Of a stretch of DNA of 64,000 nt, positions 1 to 10,600 are shown in pieces. This DNA comes from Lepidonotus clava (Eukaryota > Annelida > Polychaeta > Phyllodocida > Polynoidae). The stretch lies in NCBI GenBank assembly GCA_936440205.1, contig OW387133.1, positions 3,748,001-3,812,000 on the forward strand, given 5' to 3'. Position numbers and translations under genes: made by a program. Each line of letters starts with the position of its first letter. Within the stretch, counting starts at the first letter, position 1. The notes beneath the pieces were generated by a model. The model worked only from the letters and a program-made list of their open reading frames with translations. It was not told the DNA's origin and searched no databases.

Positions 1-321
1 ACAGTAACTGTCTAATCTAAGCTAATAAATCCTTCCTAATATACCACTACTATCGTGATTTCAACAATACCCCTGAAATAAAAAATGTCTGATATTTTTG
101 GGGGTTAGTCAGCCAACTAAACCCCTGAAAATGAGCTCTGTTGTCTGCTAGACTGGCGTCTGAATATTTAATTAGTTGCAATTCAGTTGGCAAGGGAGGC
201 ATTTGCTTAGTGGGAACCTGGCTCTAAGATACTTCACCCTTTAAAATTTAATTACAGTTTTTAACCTAGCTGTCCATTCTTTATAGTATGCATGTTTTTA
301 ACTAAAAGTATAGCCTTTTAC

Positions 322-394
322 CTTGGGCTATGGAGGCTCGTGTGAGGCTGGCCAGGTCTAGCAGGGTAGCACCCGGCATGGAGGTGGCCAGGCC
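322..394 (-). CDS. Gene C coding exon 2 (73-nt micro-exon)
   Basis: The exon lies between an acceptor ending CTACAG and a GTAAAAG donor, phase 0 in and phase 1 out. It encodes GLATSMPGATLLDLASLT plus RASIAQ. The same 73-nt exon with the same boundaries recurs at 9896-9968 and 35056-35128, and it joins in frame to V-SWIFTGRS of exon 3 in those genes. It is too short to be found by ORF length alone. Confidence 0.85.
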
Positions 395-1615
395 CTGTAG
401 GGGTAAGTAATGAATGCATCAGTGTTCAAGAGTTATTCCAGAATGAGAAGGAGGGTTGTGCCTTGTATGGAGGTGGATGCATAGATATATAGAATTAATG
501 TTAGAGTTATTCCAGAATGAGAAGGAGGGCTGCTCTAAGTATGGATGCGGACAGGACATGTAGGGGGATGTAGTATATTAGAATTAAGGAGTCGTTCTAG
601 AATAAGAGGCAGAGTTGAGTTGCGTATGTAGGTTGACAGGCTCTGTAGGGAGAAGCAGTATGTAAGATTAATGAGTATGTAAGATTAATGTTACGGTTAG
701 CAATGACTGTTACCTCTTTCCTATTTTTCCTATTTTTCCTATTATACAGGATAGTTACTGTATAGCAAATTATTCTTATTAGCCAGTCCAATCATGTACT
801 GCAACTGCAACTTATCCACACATTCTCTTCTTCTCTAACAAGAAATCTCAGAGTGTTTTCTTCTTGAAGAACAATGCCAGAGAATTCTCCTGTTTTCTGG
901 TAGTTTAGAGAATGAGAATTCCTTTCTCTTAAAGAGGCTCAAATCCTCTATTTTCATTGAGAAAGAGTTTTCATTCTCTTTTTTCATTGAGAAAGAGTTC
1001 TCATTCTCTATTCTCAGGAAAGAAAGAATTCTCAGTATTTCCTTATAGAGAATGAGAATTTCTTGATGCTTAAGAAGAAAGTTTAGAGAATTTCTTGTTA
1101 GAGAAGAAGAGAATGTGTGGATAAGGTGGCAGCTCTTATTCAGTTCCATTGATTAGCTGCTCTAACACTTCTTCAACAATCAATATACACCCTAAAACTT
1201 TAGATTTGTTAATGAGAAGATGATCTACATCAAAGTTGGTGAGAAATGTTCAAAGGTAATATTCATAGGCGATGTTACTTGTCACTTAGCAATATTCCAT
1301 TTCTACTAGGATATTCTATAAACCTAATAACTCAAGTAAATCTCAATATGATCCAGAAAAAAACGTTCACTTTAGACTGACTCTTAAACATTTCAATTAT
1401 GCTTTATTTTCTAATATTAATGGAAATATTTGGAAAATTCTTAGGATAATTTGTGAAAAGAAATGTATGCTTACGTGAGCAATAAAACCAAAGTAGACAA
1501 CGCAGGTCAGCATGACTAGACGTCTCCAGGTAGAGAGATGACCTTGACCCTTGACCTTGTCCTGACCCCCTGGTACAGGGGGCAGGAAGCCTATGCTGAC
1601 TTCCTCCTGCTCCAT
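322..1615 (-). CDS. MFS sugar transporter, MFSD4/NaGLT1-like (gene C, 5' part only)
   Basis: This is the 5' part of a third tandem copy of the transporter gene; the remaining exons lie beyond the left edge. Two coding exons are visible. Exon 1 (1475-1615) gives MEQEEVSIGF... and the first membrane helix ending FIAH. Exon 2 (322-394) gives GLATSMPGATLLDLASLT... The donor CAC|GTAAG at 1474/1475 and the acceptor CTACAG at 395/396 are clean, and the 73-nt exon keeps frame. In the family, this N-terminal segment carries TM1 and the following GPTLLDLA-type loop. An in-frame TAG nine bases before the ATG fixes the start. Intron 1 holds a fold-back MITE at 811-1125. Exon 1 is somewhat more diverged from genes A and B than they are from each other. 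Family membership is secure; whether this copy is intact downstream cannot be seen. Confidence 0.82.
811..1125. repeat. Fold-back MITE in intron 1 of gene C
   Basis: About 315 bp begins CTTATCCACACATTCTC and ends with its inverted complement GAGAATGTGTGGATAAG. The inverted match continues for roughly 39 bases with one or two differences. The interior is made of repeated GAGAATGAGAATT / TTTTCATTGAGAAAGAG motifs, so much of the element can form a hairpin. No coding capacity is seen. Confidence 0.8.
1475..1615 (-). CDS. Gene C coding exon 1
   Basis: The exon is 141 nt and 47 codons, from the ATG at 1615 to a GTAAG donor just below 1475, phase 0. Twenty-five nt of 5'UTR (1616-1640) precede the ATG and follow a conserved acceptor, ATTGCAG. 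It encodes a charged, Gly/Pro-containing cytosolic N-terminus and TM1 (VMLTCVVYFGFIAH). Confidence 0.85.
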
Positions 1616-1730
1616 GGAGCCCTACTCTGGAAACATGGATCTGCAATGTCAACAAAACTATTGATGAGGCTTTAGGAATAGATGCGGGAAACACTGTGTC
1701 ATGTCGTTATTGCCGTCTCCAACAATCTAT

Positions 1731-1859
1731 AGATCTAACAGGCAAGAAACAGCTGTTCTTGTATTTTGAAAATACAGGTGACAATGACATAGGATGAGAA
1801 GTGATAATTTAGCACACATTTTTCAAGTTTTTGGGTTGTTTCTTGCCTGGTAGATCTAT
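1731..1859. repeat. Short TIR element (about 130 bp)
   Basis: It starts near TATAGATCTAACAGGCAAG and ends near CTTGCCTGGTAGATCTATA, an inverted repeat of about 22 bases. The corresponding place in the duplicated block upstream of gene A (about 18317) lacks it, which supports a discrete insertion after the gene duplication. Confidence 0.65.
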
Positions 1860-2289
1860 AATTGTCACCACATAAGTAAGTGCAGTAGGGAAGGTTGCAG
1901 TATCTTGCAATGTTAAAGTTGCATAATATGATTTATATCAGAGTAAAGTCATGCAAATAAATGTTGTGGCCAGCCTACCTAAAGCTACAATATTTGTTCA
2001 ACATGTCTAATAATTTTCTGATGGTAAGGTGTGAATTACATGAATTACCGGAAATATTTAGTAACAGTAAGTGTTATAGAGAAAATATCACTCACCATAT
2101 ACAAAGCCTTGGAAGGATCACAGTTTAATGAAATACCCTAAATGGTGTAATTAGGCTATGATAATGCTGTGATATAAATATATTCTAAGTTAGACAGACT
2201 GGTGCCTCCTCCTGCGTTACCAGTTAATGTCGACATGTGGTATGCTCCTCATATTGTATGTATTTCTTAGCATGTAGTGTAATATGGGC

Positions 2290-2511
2290 TTTAAGCCCCA
2301 TACCCATTAGGCATTTTTAATGGTACTGGTGACTGGTGACCAGTAACTGGCGATAGACCTGCTGTGACAGAGTAAGTGTCAGGCAACAGAATCACTGGTA
2401 AAATCACCGATAAAAGCACTTGTAAAATATCACTAGACAATTTTACAGATGAATCCCCCAGTCGCCTATCCCCAGTTGATGGTAAAGTTGCAAGTGGGTA
2501 TGGCCCTTTAG
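2290..2511. repeat. MITE, GGGCCATACCCA-TIR family, copy 1
   Basis: The ends are TTAAGCCCCATACCCATTAGGC and, inverted, GGGTATGGCCCTTTA. The interior has repeated short motifs (ACTGGTGACTGGTGACC, AAAATCAC). Related copies are at 18748-18991 and, cut by the window edge, 63826-64000. This copy and the one at 18748 sit at matching places and were therefore copied with the host block. Confidence 0.65.
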
Positions 2512-2805
2512 TATACTTTCGCAACCACAGACTGCATCTAACAGACTCTAAATGATGCAATTTTGAAATCTAATTGTCAGATTAATTGTATGAATATTGA
2601 AGAGGATCTCTATGCTCCAGCAATTGTAATTGTTTCTTCACTATATAGGTCCAGACGGGGAGGTGAAGCATCTTTATCACAAGCTGGTAGATGGACTTCA
2701 CCCAAGGATCACCACTACCAACCATATCAGCAGATTTTTCACAGGACAAAGTGATAAAGTACGAGTGGTATGGGGAGAAGACACCTGAGTTTGAGGTAAA
2801 AAAAG

Positions 2806-3124
2806 GAGTTATATAGGTCAGGTCGTAACCTTACCTAAACAGAATATAATTGTGACTATTCTCTTAGGCCAGGTGTCAAAATAACCTAAACAGAATGATA
2901 TTGTGACATTCGGTTTGAGTCAGGTCTCAACCACACCGAAACAGAACATTATTGTGACATTCTTTTTGGGTCATGATAGTCATAATATTATTAACCTCAT
3001 AATAGCATGGCAAGAACATTACCAGAATGTCACAATGTAACATAGCAACAATTGGTTACAGTGATGTTATTGGGAGTCATCAAAATAACATTGCTGCAAT
3101 GTAACAATATAATGTATCAAGACC
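2806..3124. repeat. Copy of the CCAAGG-TIR MITE family, internal repeats only
   Basis: It contains tandem versions of a roughly 65-bp motif, (C)CTAAACAGAATGTNATTGTGAC followed by ATTCTxTTxGGTCAGGTC. This is the signature interior of a family seen at 19731, 25150, 26608, 28363, 48570, 57139 and 59539. The right side abuts another TIR element. Confidence 0.55.
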
Positions 3125-3661
3125 CAGGCCCGTACCCAGGGCGGTGGTGAGTTCCATAAAGTGGAACTCGTCTATATTTTTGGTTAATCAATATTGGGAA
3201 AATACTTTAAAAGTTCCAGGTAAAATCTTACAGTACAAAATGGGGGCAGAGCATGTCCCCTGTATTAAACAATATTTCTATTTGGATATGAAAATGGTGG
3301 GGCAAACCCAATGGTGCAGGTTTGTATATTCATCAAACATCACTTTCCATTTTTCATAAACTAAAACTAGGACCTCTATCAAATTTCAGGGACTATTTTT
3401 CTTCAGTGTATCTGAAGAAAACCCATGAAACAGGGCAAGGTCTCGAGTAGGATATCCACTATCCAAAATTGAGCTGCATCCTGCACCTGAAAAGTAAATT
3501 CCAAAGGTTTTTGAAAAGGAAAAGAACAGTAAATTAGCTGGTTCAATTGAACTTTTCCGTAAGTTTTTGACACTAAGGAATTTGGAAGAAAGAGGGAAAT
3601 GTGGGGGAGGGGAGGGGGGGTGGCCCACCACCCCCCACCTCCCCCCCTGGGTAAGGGCCTG
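3125..3661. repeat. Non-autonomous TIR element, CAGGCCCGTACCCAGGG family, copy 1
   Basis: The left end is CAGGCCCGTACCCAGGG and the right end is CCCTGGGTAAGGGCCTG, an inverted repeat of 17 bases with one mismatch. The interior has GTTCCA...GGAAC motifs and G- and C-rich tracts beside the right end. It is related to 52186-52560. No transposase is seen. Confidence 0.75.
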
Positions 3662-4078
3662 AGACCAATCCAGAACATTGCTTTAAAAAACATTGGCATA
3701 TTATATGAATATGATCTGTGTGAGATGCAGCTGTTTAGGTTATCCACCAAGAAAGCATCATGCCACACCACTTTCTTTGATATTTCATAGAATAATTATG
3801 GCAGGACAATACACCCATGCATATATGAAGGCCCACTTCACACACATTCACCAACCCTACACACCCCTTTTCCCCACACCCAAAAACCCTATACCTTGTG
3901 TTCCACACAGGAGGAGGTAGACCTAGTACTAGCCCTGTCACTGCTGCCAGTGGGAGACAAGGACCAATGAATATCTTTGATAAACAACCTGGTACCTGTG
4001 ACCTTTTCACCCACCGATGAAAATCACATAGACAAAATAAGTGGCAATAGGCACTCAAATGGAATGAAATTCCCACTC

Positions 4079-4081
4079 ACC
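4079..4081 (-). promoter_or_regulatory. Conserved 5' splice donor upstream of gene C
   Basis: On the minus strand the sequence reads CCAG|GTGAGTGGGAA. The intron side (3970-4080) is nearly identical to 20546-20655 and 25381-25491 upstream of gene A. This suggests the donor of a 5' leader exon that splices to the 3' splice site in front of the ATG exon. In this copy the exon side is replaced by unrelated sequence beyond CCTGG. Confidence 0.4.
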
Positions 4082-4112
4082 TGGCTTAGGCCTGATATTT
4101 AGAAACACCTTA

Positions 4113-4640
4113 CCTTAATTAGGTCCGGGCTAACACAAAGAATGGGAACGTCCCGTGATAACAGGACGTCCCCTTATCCCGGGACACAGGTCGTCCTGTG
4201 ATTTAGGAATGTTTGGATAAAACTAACAAAATCAATTAACAGAGACAGTTACTGAAAATTCTAACTCGGTAAAAATGTTAACAATTCGAATTTACAGTTA
4301 TCTAGCTTTTTTAATCAGAAGTTTAATAAGCACATTTTTTCGGAAAGCACAAAATAAGTCTCCTATGCCCCTTTATCACTGTAAGGCCGTGCTGGCCTTA
4401 CATAACCTGTCCTGGGGTGTGCGACACACTCTCAGCAGTGCTATTTATAGCTACTCCTCCCGGTGACCGGCGTCCAGGCTGCCCCGGAGTGGTCAGATAC
4501 AACAATAAAAAGGCGGGGAATATAAATTAGCCCGACTTATCAGGCCAGTCTGGCATCACGGGCCGTCCTGTTTAATCAGGACATATTGAGAATTCAGGAC
4601 ATCCCGATTTTCCTAGGTTAGCCCCAACCTGTTAATCATT
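4113..4640. repeat. Probable TIR element
   Basis: The left side (TTAATTAGGTCCGGGCTAAC) is complemented by the right side (GTTAGCCCCAACCTGTTAA). The interior has repeated GGACGTCC-like and TCAGGACA motifs. No coding capacity is recognised. It lies at the place where the leader exon of gene C would be expected. Confidence 0.5.
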
Positions 4641-6502
4641 TTCCTGGTTTAAGGTGACCTTAAACATATGGACGTAGCTCACCTTAAATAAATTGTTCTT
4701 GAATTTTAAGGAAGAAATAGATATTTCGAAACACCTTCACACCTTGAAAGTTTAAGGTGTGTTAGCATCCTTATGATGCAGTATTATTCGGTCTATTTTT
4801 TTGCATCTAAAGCATAATTATCACTATTTAAACCACCTTGTACGTAAGAAAATACATTGAACGCTAGTTGTTATTATGTGGTTAATTAATAATAGGGGTA
4901 CTGTTTTTATGATGTTCAATGAAATTGCCTTTATCTCTTCTTACGTAAATGCTAGTCACGTGGCAGATAAGTTCACGGAATGGCCGTTCAGATCCACAAC
5001 GTGAACAATGCTTGGCTGAAAGTTAGGTTTATTCGTGGATCACATGAATGTGTACAGTGGCCGGTGCAATGATGGTTTAAGATTCCTAGGTTCACAATTC
5101 CAATCAATAGAGAGTAAGCTTTCTCCTAAAAGTACGCCTGAACTCACATCCAATCCGCAACACAGTAGTACTTCCAACAGTCACCAGATGTCCTTTCTTC
5201 GTATAGTTATTCAAACCCCTCGAATCCTTAAGACCCGTATTGTCCAAACAGTATCAAGTCGTGCTCTTCCCCTATAACCATAGGTTCTACTCTATATATA
5301 TCAGTCTGGTTTATTGATTTTACCCGAGCATTGGTACTCGCTGGGAGACGCACCCTGTCTGCTATTGCCAAACAGGTATATTTACACCTACCAGCAGGCC
5401 ATGCTATATTTACAGTATATAATATAACAATTCACATAATTTTGAATACTTTATGATATTCCCTCTATAGAACTGGTGACGTTTCTTCATTCCATTTCTA
5501 TGCAATAGATTATATGCACAAGGTGTTTTCCTAACTACCTTTGTGCAGAGGTACTGGTCGACATATTGCCGTTATTGGTGATAATTTCATCATAGATCCT
5601 GGTTTCAAGTATATATCATGGTTAAATGATTATTTATTCTCTGGACATTACCGTATCGTTACACTGAAGATTCGGATTAAAAAACAAAGAATGAAATTGT
5701 TCTGTCTTGGGAACATATTTAATGATATTAAATTTTTGTTTTGTGCTGTTTTGGATGAGATTGGTTATACCAGTTCAAACACTGAACTTATAAGAATTGC
5801 CAAGTCTATATAGTAAGTCAAATGCAAATGCATTTAAAGAGTATGCCCGGAAGAGATTAATGTCTGACATTATATATCAATAATACTCTGAATACATGGG
5901 TAAATTATATATTTTTTAAGAACATATATGCATAACAACGCTTTCCTGTGTGAAACAGCAACTTATCATTGTATGTGCAAGTTAAGCAATACGTGGCTGT
6001 CAGGTTTGATTAATAACATGTTTACCCTCAGGTGCAATTACAAATTCAATTACAATTTTAATTTTTTGCTTTTTAGGACGGTTGCTCAATCCCAGTATGA
6101 TATCAAGTAATGAAACCTCTTATAGACTCAGAACCCAAGTATTTCAACTCCCAATGTTACGCCTTCGGACCTCTTATGAGCCCCAGATTCCATGAATGAA
6201 CCCACATGACCCCCTATTGACCAATCAGGTGAGCCGGACTAGGCCTAGGCAGAGTGCTGCGTTGGAAAGTGGGACACCCCCCACTTCATGGTTGCTGTCT
6301 GAGGAGGAAGGGGCATACATTTACCACACCCAGTAATTAACTGCAGGTTAGGACACTCAAATTGCAAAAGAATGATTCTAATTTCCATGCATTGATATTT
6401 TTTCACAATTCTAACTGGAGGAAATGAGGTGTGTAAACTGAATTTGGAGTAAACTGATATCTGAAAATTCTATTTAGTGAATATCCTAGTACTATGTAGC
6501 AC
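4641..6502. other. Intergenic DNA between genes C and A
   Basis: No convincing gene is seen. From about 5555 the sequence is homologous to the region 3' of gene B (28660 onward), including the stretches near 5560-5810 and 5870-6010. It is therefore the duplicated 3' flank of the transporter gene. A short open stretch at 5541-5813 is not preserved as coding in the second copy. Confidence 0.5.
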
Positions 6503-7611
6503 TCAACCATACCTATTGTCAATTGCCTTTTCCATGGAACCATTTTCACCAGGCCTTTCTGAAGGTATTTCCTTCTCTTCGGTCAGTGTCCTTACCCCAT
6601 GGCGGCAACCTAGGGTATGCATGCAGGCAAAGATTCCGAGAAGAAGGCAACTGGCAACAAGGAGTATATAGATGAAGCTCACCGGGCCAATACTGTTGTA
6701 CATACTGCCAAGAGTAAAGGGGCTGGCAATGGCAGCTGAAGTGCAAGCAAGTTGCAGGAAGCCCATGACGGCAGCACCTGTAACCATGTACTGGTTGCAG
6801 TAAGTCACGGCGATTGGGACGAGGGGAGCATTGCCAACTGCCAAGCCACAAATGCAAACCCACATTGCCCCCAGATTGGTCCGGCTGATGAGAGCTAAAG
6901 TCACTGAAGAACAAACAGTGATACCTATTAATATGAACAGGATGTATTTTGGCTGAATCCATTTTGCGATAAGGCCACAGATGCCCCGTGATATGGTGCA
7001 TACAACATAGAACACTGAAAAGAGGAAATTGGCTGAGCTTTTTGTCCATTCTGAGTACTCAACAGCAAATGTCACTGAAAACATGCCTATTGTGTGCTCG
7101 ATAAGACAGGAGGCAAAATAGAATAGATACAGAAGCATTCCAAAGACATGTTCGAATGACACTTCTAGGCACTGCCTTTTTTCTTTGTATACCACCTCCG
7201 CAGCACTTACTTCCACTGATCCATTCTCCCGGGCTGATTTCTTATTGTTTTTTGATTTTGCCTTTTGGACATCCAAATTATGGTTTATAATATGCCAATG
7301 CCTCCAGGTCACATATGCAGCGAATACATAAGTTACTCCTGTAAACAAAACTATAGTGCCAGTTATTACATAAGCCTTAAACATGTTCAGTCTATCTGTT
7401 TCTAAGTTAAACAGGCTGTAGTTGCTGTTTAAGTAAGCCATAGATGATCCATTGGAGCTGGAGCCTGGGTCTGTCTGGTTAGACTGAGGTGTCACAAATG
7501 GCTCTGCTATCAGAGGTGCTATCAAGGCTCCTATGCCATACATGCAGGTCAGTCCAGACAACCACGGACCATTGGCTGACCCCCACATGTCAACCAGCAG
7601 GAGGAAACTGG
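6503..7611 (-). CDS. Gene A coding exon 4 (terminal)
   Basis: This 1109-nt exon encodes residues about 143-511. It starts after an acceptor TTTAAG and reads ASFLLLVDMWGSANGPW..., then runs through TM5-TM12 to NGSMEKAIDNRYG and TGA. The acceptor is AAG here where gene B has the commoner CAG. The residue sequence is 18 of 361 different from gene B by eye. Confidence 0.93.
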
Positions 7612-10600
7612 CTTAAATGAGAGGCAGAATAAAAAAGAAAAATCATTATTTTCTTCCCAACATTTTTCAATTCACTTTCTTATCTGATTGTTGAATATTA
7701 ATCTTTAATACCTATACTGAGTTACAAAGCTACATACTTTTAGATTAGTTGACAATTACTAAAGGCCATATTCCACATTGTGTTGTTTTGTGCTAGCTAG
7801 CTCAAGTTTCATTTCATAGGCCAACATGTTGATATCTGACAATACAAGCAACCAAACAAAAAACATTTAAATTTGCTTTCATTCGGACTTGTATTGATCC
7901 ACCACAAGTATGAATACAGGCATTTTTTCTATACTCCACATTGTATTGTTGGATATTCTTTCCATTTCTATCTATCTCTCCAAGAAATATACTTAGCACA
8001 AACAATGGACAGTGGGAATGTGGCCTTTACTATTTGTACCTGAAGACATCAGGAACACAACAGAGTATCACGCTTGCTATACCATTTGAAAGATTATTTA
8101 ATATCCTATCCATTGTCAAACAACAAGTCTATGATATACAATCTCAATTTCTGAAATCAGGAATACAGCCCAACATAACAAGCAGAAGGGTGGGGAGCAT
8201 GGGCACAGATCCATAATTATTGGTATCTGGAAATAAGTGCATCCAATGTAAATCCATAGATAATAGCTTTCGTTGAGTCCTAAACATTTGCCTATATTCC
8301 ACTTTCATTAAAACATCTCAAGTTGGACATAAAACAATGCAAATAGAAGTAAAGCACTGCAAGCTAATATTTTTCTTTTAACTACCAACCAAAAGGGAGG
8401 AGGAATGGGCCTAGAGGAGATCAGCCCCTGAGGTATCTTCCCCATGATTTAGGACTGTATTCCAGCACCCAATTTCAGAAATCACCAGCAATAAGGATTA
8501 ACATTGACAAGTTATATATCAGTCATAAGGTTTCATATTCTCTTTAAAATAATATGTAATATGCAAGGGTTCTTCTCACATTTCCAATAGCAAAAAATTA
8601 GAATTGCCAAATTCCAGATAGTCAAAATTGTCTAGTGAAAGAAAAATCTGCTCACCTGCATCAATAAAGGATCTTGTGGCACCAATAAACACAAACACAG
8701 CGATCATCTGGGGGTTGGTCCAACATAGGGGCACCAGGAACCACAACGCCCCCTGCAGGATCTGAGAGACACCTAACGGCCCCCAGCAGCGACACTTCTG
8801 GTTGATAAGTGGTAGGGCAACAGCACCTAGCAAGCCACCTAGTGACCGGCCCGTGAAGATCCAGGAAACTTGCAATACAAGGATTTACTTTTATACACAA
8901 TTATCTTTACTTTTTGAGAGTTTTTTGAGAGTTTTAATAGGTAGTTTTAGTTACCCAGTTACTAAAAGTTCCAAAAGGTTAGTAAGATGGGGGACTGCAT
9001 AGGTTAATGCAAAAGGTGTATAGCACAATAATCAATCATTTAGTATTAGGAAAGAGGCTATCTATTAATTATAATATAATTAATTGTCTGTATATTATAC
9101 AGACAATTGGGGGGTTGGGGGGAGGGGTAAACATAAGTAATAGACAGCCCCTAAACATACTTTGAGACAGGAAATGTTGCAGTAATGTACAACACAACAT
9201 AATCTTGACCAGGTGAGTTGAGGCTACTGTATCACATGAGTCTATGAAAAAAAATCTAAGACTAATAATAATATAATGATAATATACTAATATGATAAGA
9301 TAACAACGATAAAATGATGACTCAGATCTTTAGTAATTATACACCTTTCCCATGAACCTACATAGTCTGCCACTCTCTTTCCCTTTTGGGGTGCGTGCCA
9401 ATAGGGTCACTTCACTTCATATAGTGTCACTATCCAAGGGAAATAGATTCACCAGAGTGATAGTACTTTTTTGAAAAAGATATATTACTTCATTTTGTGA
9501 ACTGCTGACAAAACACATAAATTCCAGTTGGTACTAAGTCCATTCAGAAATATAAAGGCTAACCATCTTGATCTCAAAATAGAACTTTAAACAAGGTGGA
9601 CCAAGGACAAGCTGAGGAAAATATAATTGCTGAGGTCCAAAGTCCCCTAGTGGGTATGGGGCTTCAAAGCGTCTCTAAAGGGTCTCCCAGTATATATTTT
9701 TTTATCAAACCATACTCATTTACATGAAGTATGGGTATTATACAGTGATGAATCAGACGACAATATAAATGTGAATTAGGTATACATTTGAATAAGTACA
9801 CATATTGGTATATTACTGTCTCCAACAACAGGTTTGACTGTAGCTGTCCATTCTTTACCTTATACCTGTTTTTAGCCATAAGTATAGTCTTTTACCTTGG
9901 GCTATGGAGGTCTGAGTGAGGCTAGCCAGGTCCAGCAAGGTTGCACCAGGCATGGATGTGGCCAGGGCCTGTAGGGGGAAGCAGTATATAGAATTAATGT
10001 TAAGAAGTTGTTCCAGAAGCAGGGTGGGGCCTTCAGGGAGTCGCCCCAGAATCAGAGACAGGGTGCTGTTCGCAAGCAGGTGGTCAGGCCCTGTAGGGGG
10101 ATGTAGTATATTAAGTTTGAGGAGTCATCCCAGAATTTGAGCCAGGGTTCAGTTGGACATGCCGGTGGACTGGCCCTGTACGGGAATTAGTATATAAGAT
10201 TAGTGTTATAAATAATAATCATTAGGTCATTGGAGAGTAAAATCTCTGAAAAATGTCACTGCAGTTTACAGTGCCACTTTGAATTATTTTCCATTTTAAA
10301 TGTGTGCTGTGTGAGAAAAGTACATACAGTGCTCCCCCTCTTATGCGGCCACCCTCGGGGAATCATTAAACTGGCCACATAAGAGGGGTGGCTGCTGCTG
10401 GGGGGGGGGGGGGCACCAAGATCCAACTATAGTGAGACAATATGCAGGGGTGTACGTTTTCATATACTATAGTATTATTTGTCTGATTTCAGATTGTTTA
10501 ACTTCAGATTGTATAACGTTTTATAGTATTTTAAGATAATATCAATGTTATTTATGCATGGGCCTAATTCAGGGTTGGAGAGGGGAGGGGCCAACCAAGG

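Larger units (their letters stand above)
1715..2765. repeat. Duplicated host block upstream of gene C (paired with 18305-19190)
   Basis: Long stretches match 18305-19190 in order and orientation, for example the segments around 2100-2170 and 18555-18640. This upstream DNA was duplicated together with the transporter gene. Apart from inserted MITEs I see no gene in it. Confidence 0.75.

Noticed and set aside
5541-5813. 90-codon plus-strand frame
   Set aside because: The duplicated copy at about 28660-28930 does not keep the frame open, and there is no domain.
6546-7049. 167-codon minus-strand frame overlapping transporter exon 4
   Set aside because: It is an alternative frame of the same exon; the transporter frame is conserved between genes A and B and has the family motifs.
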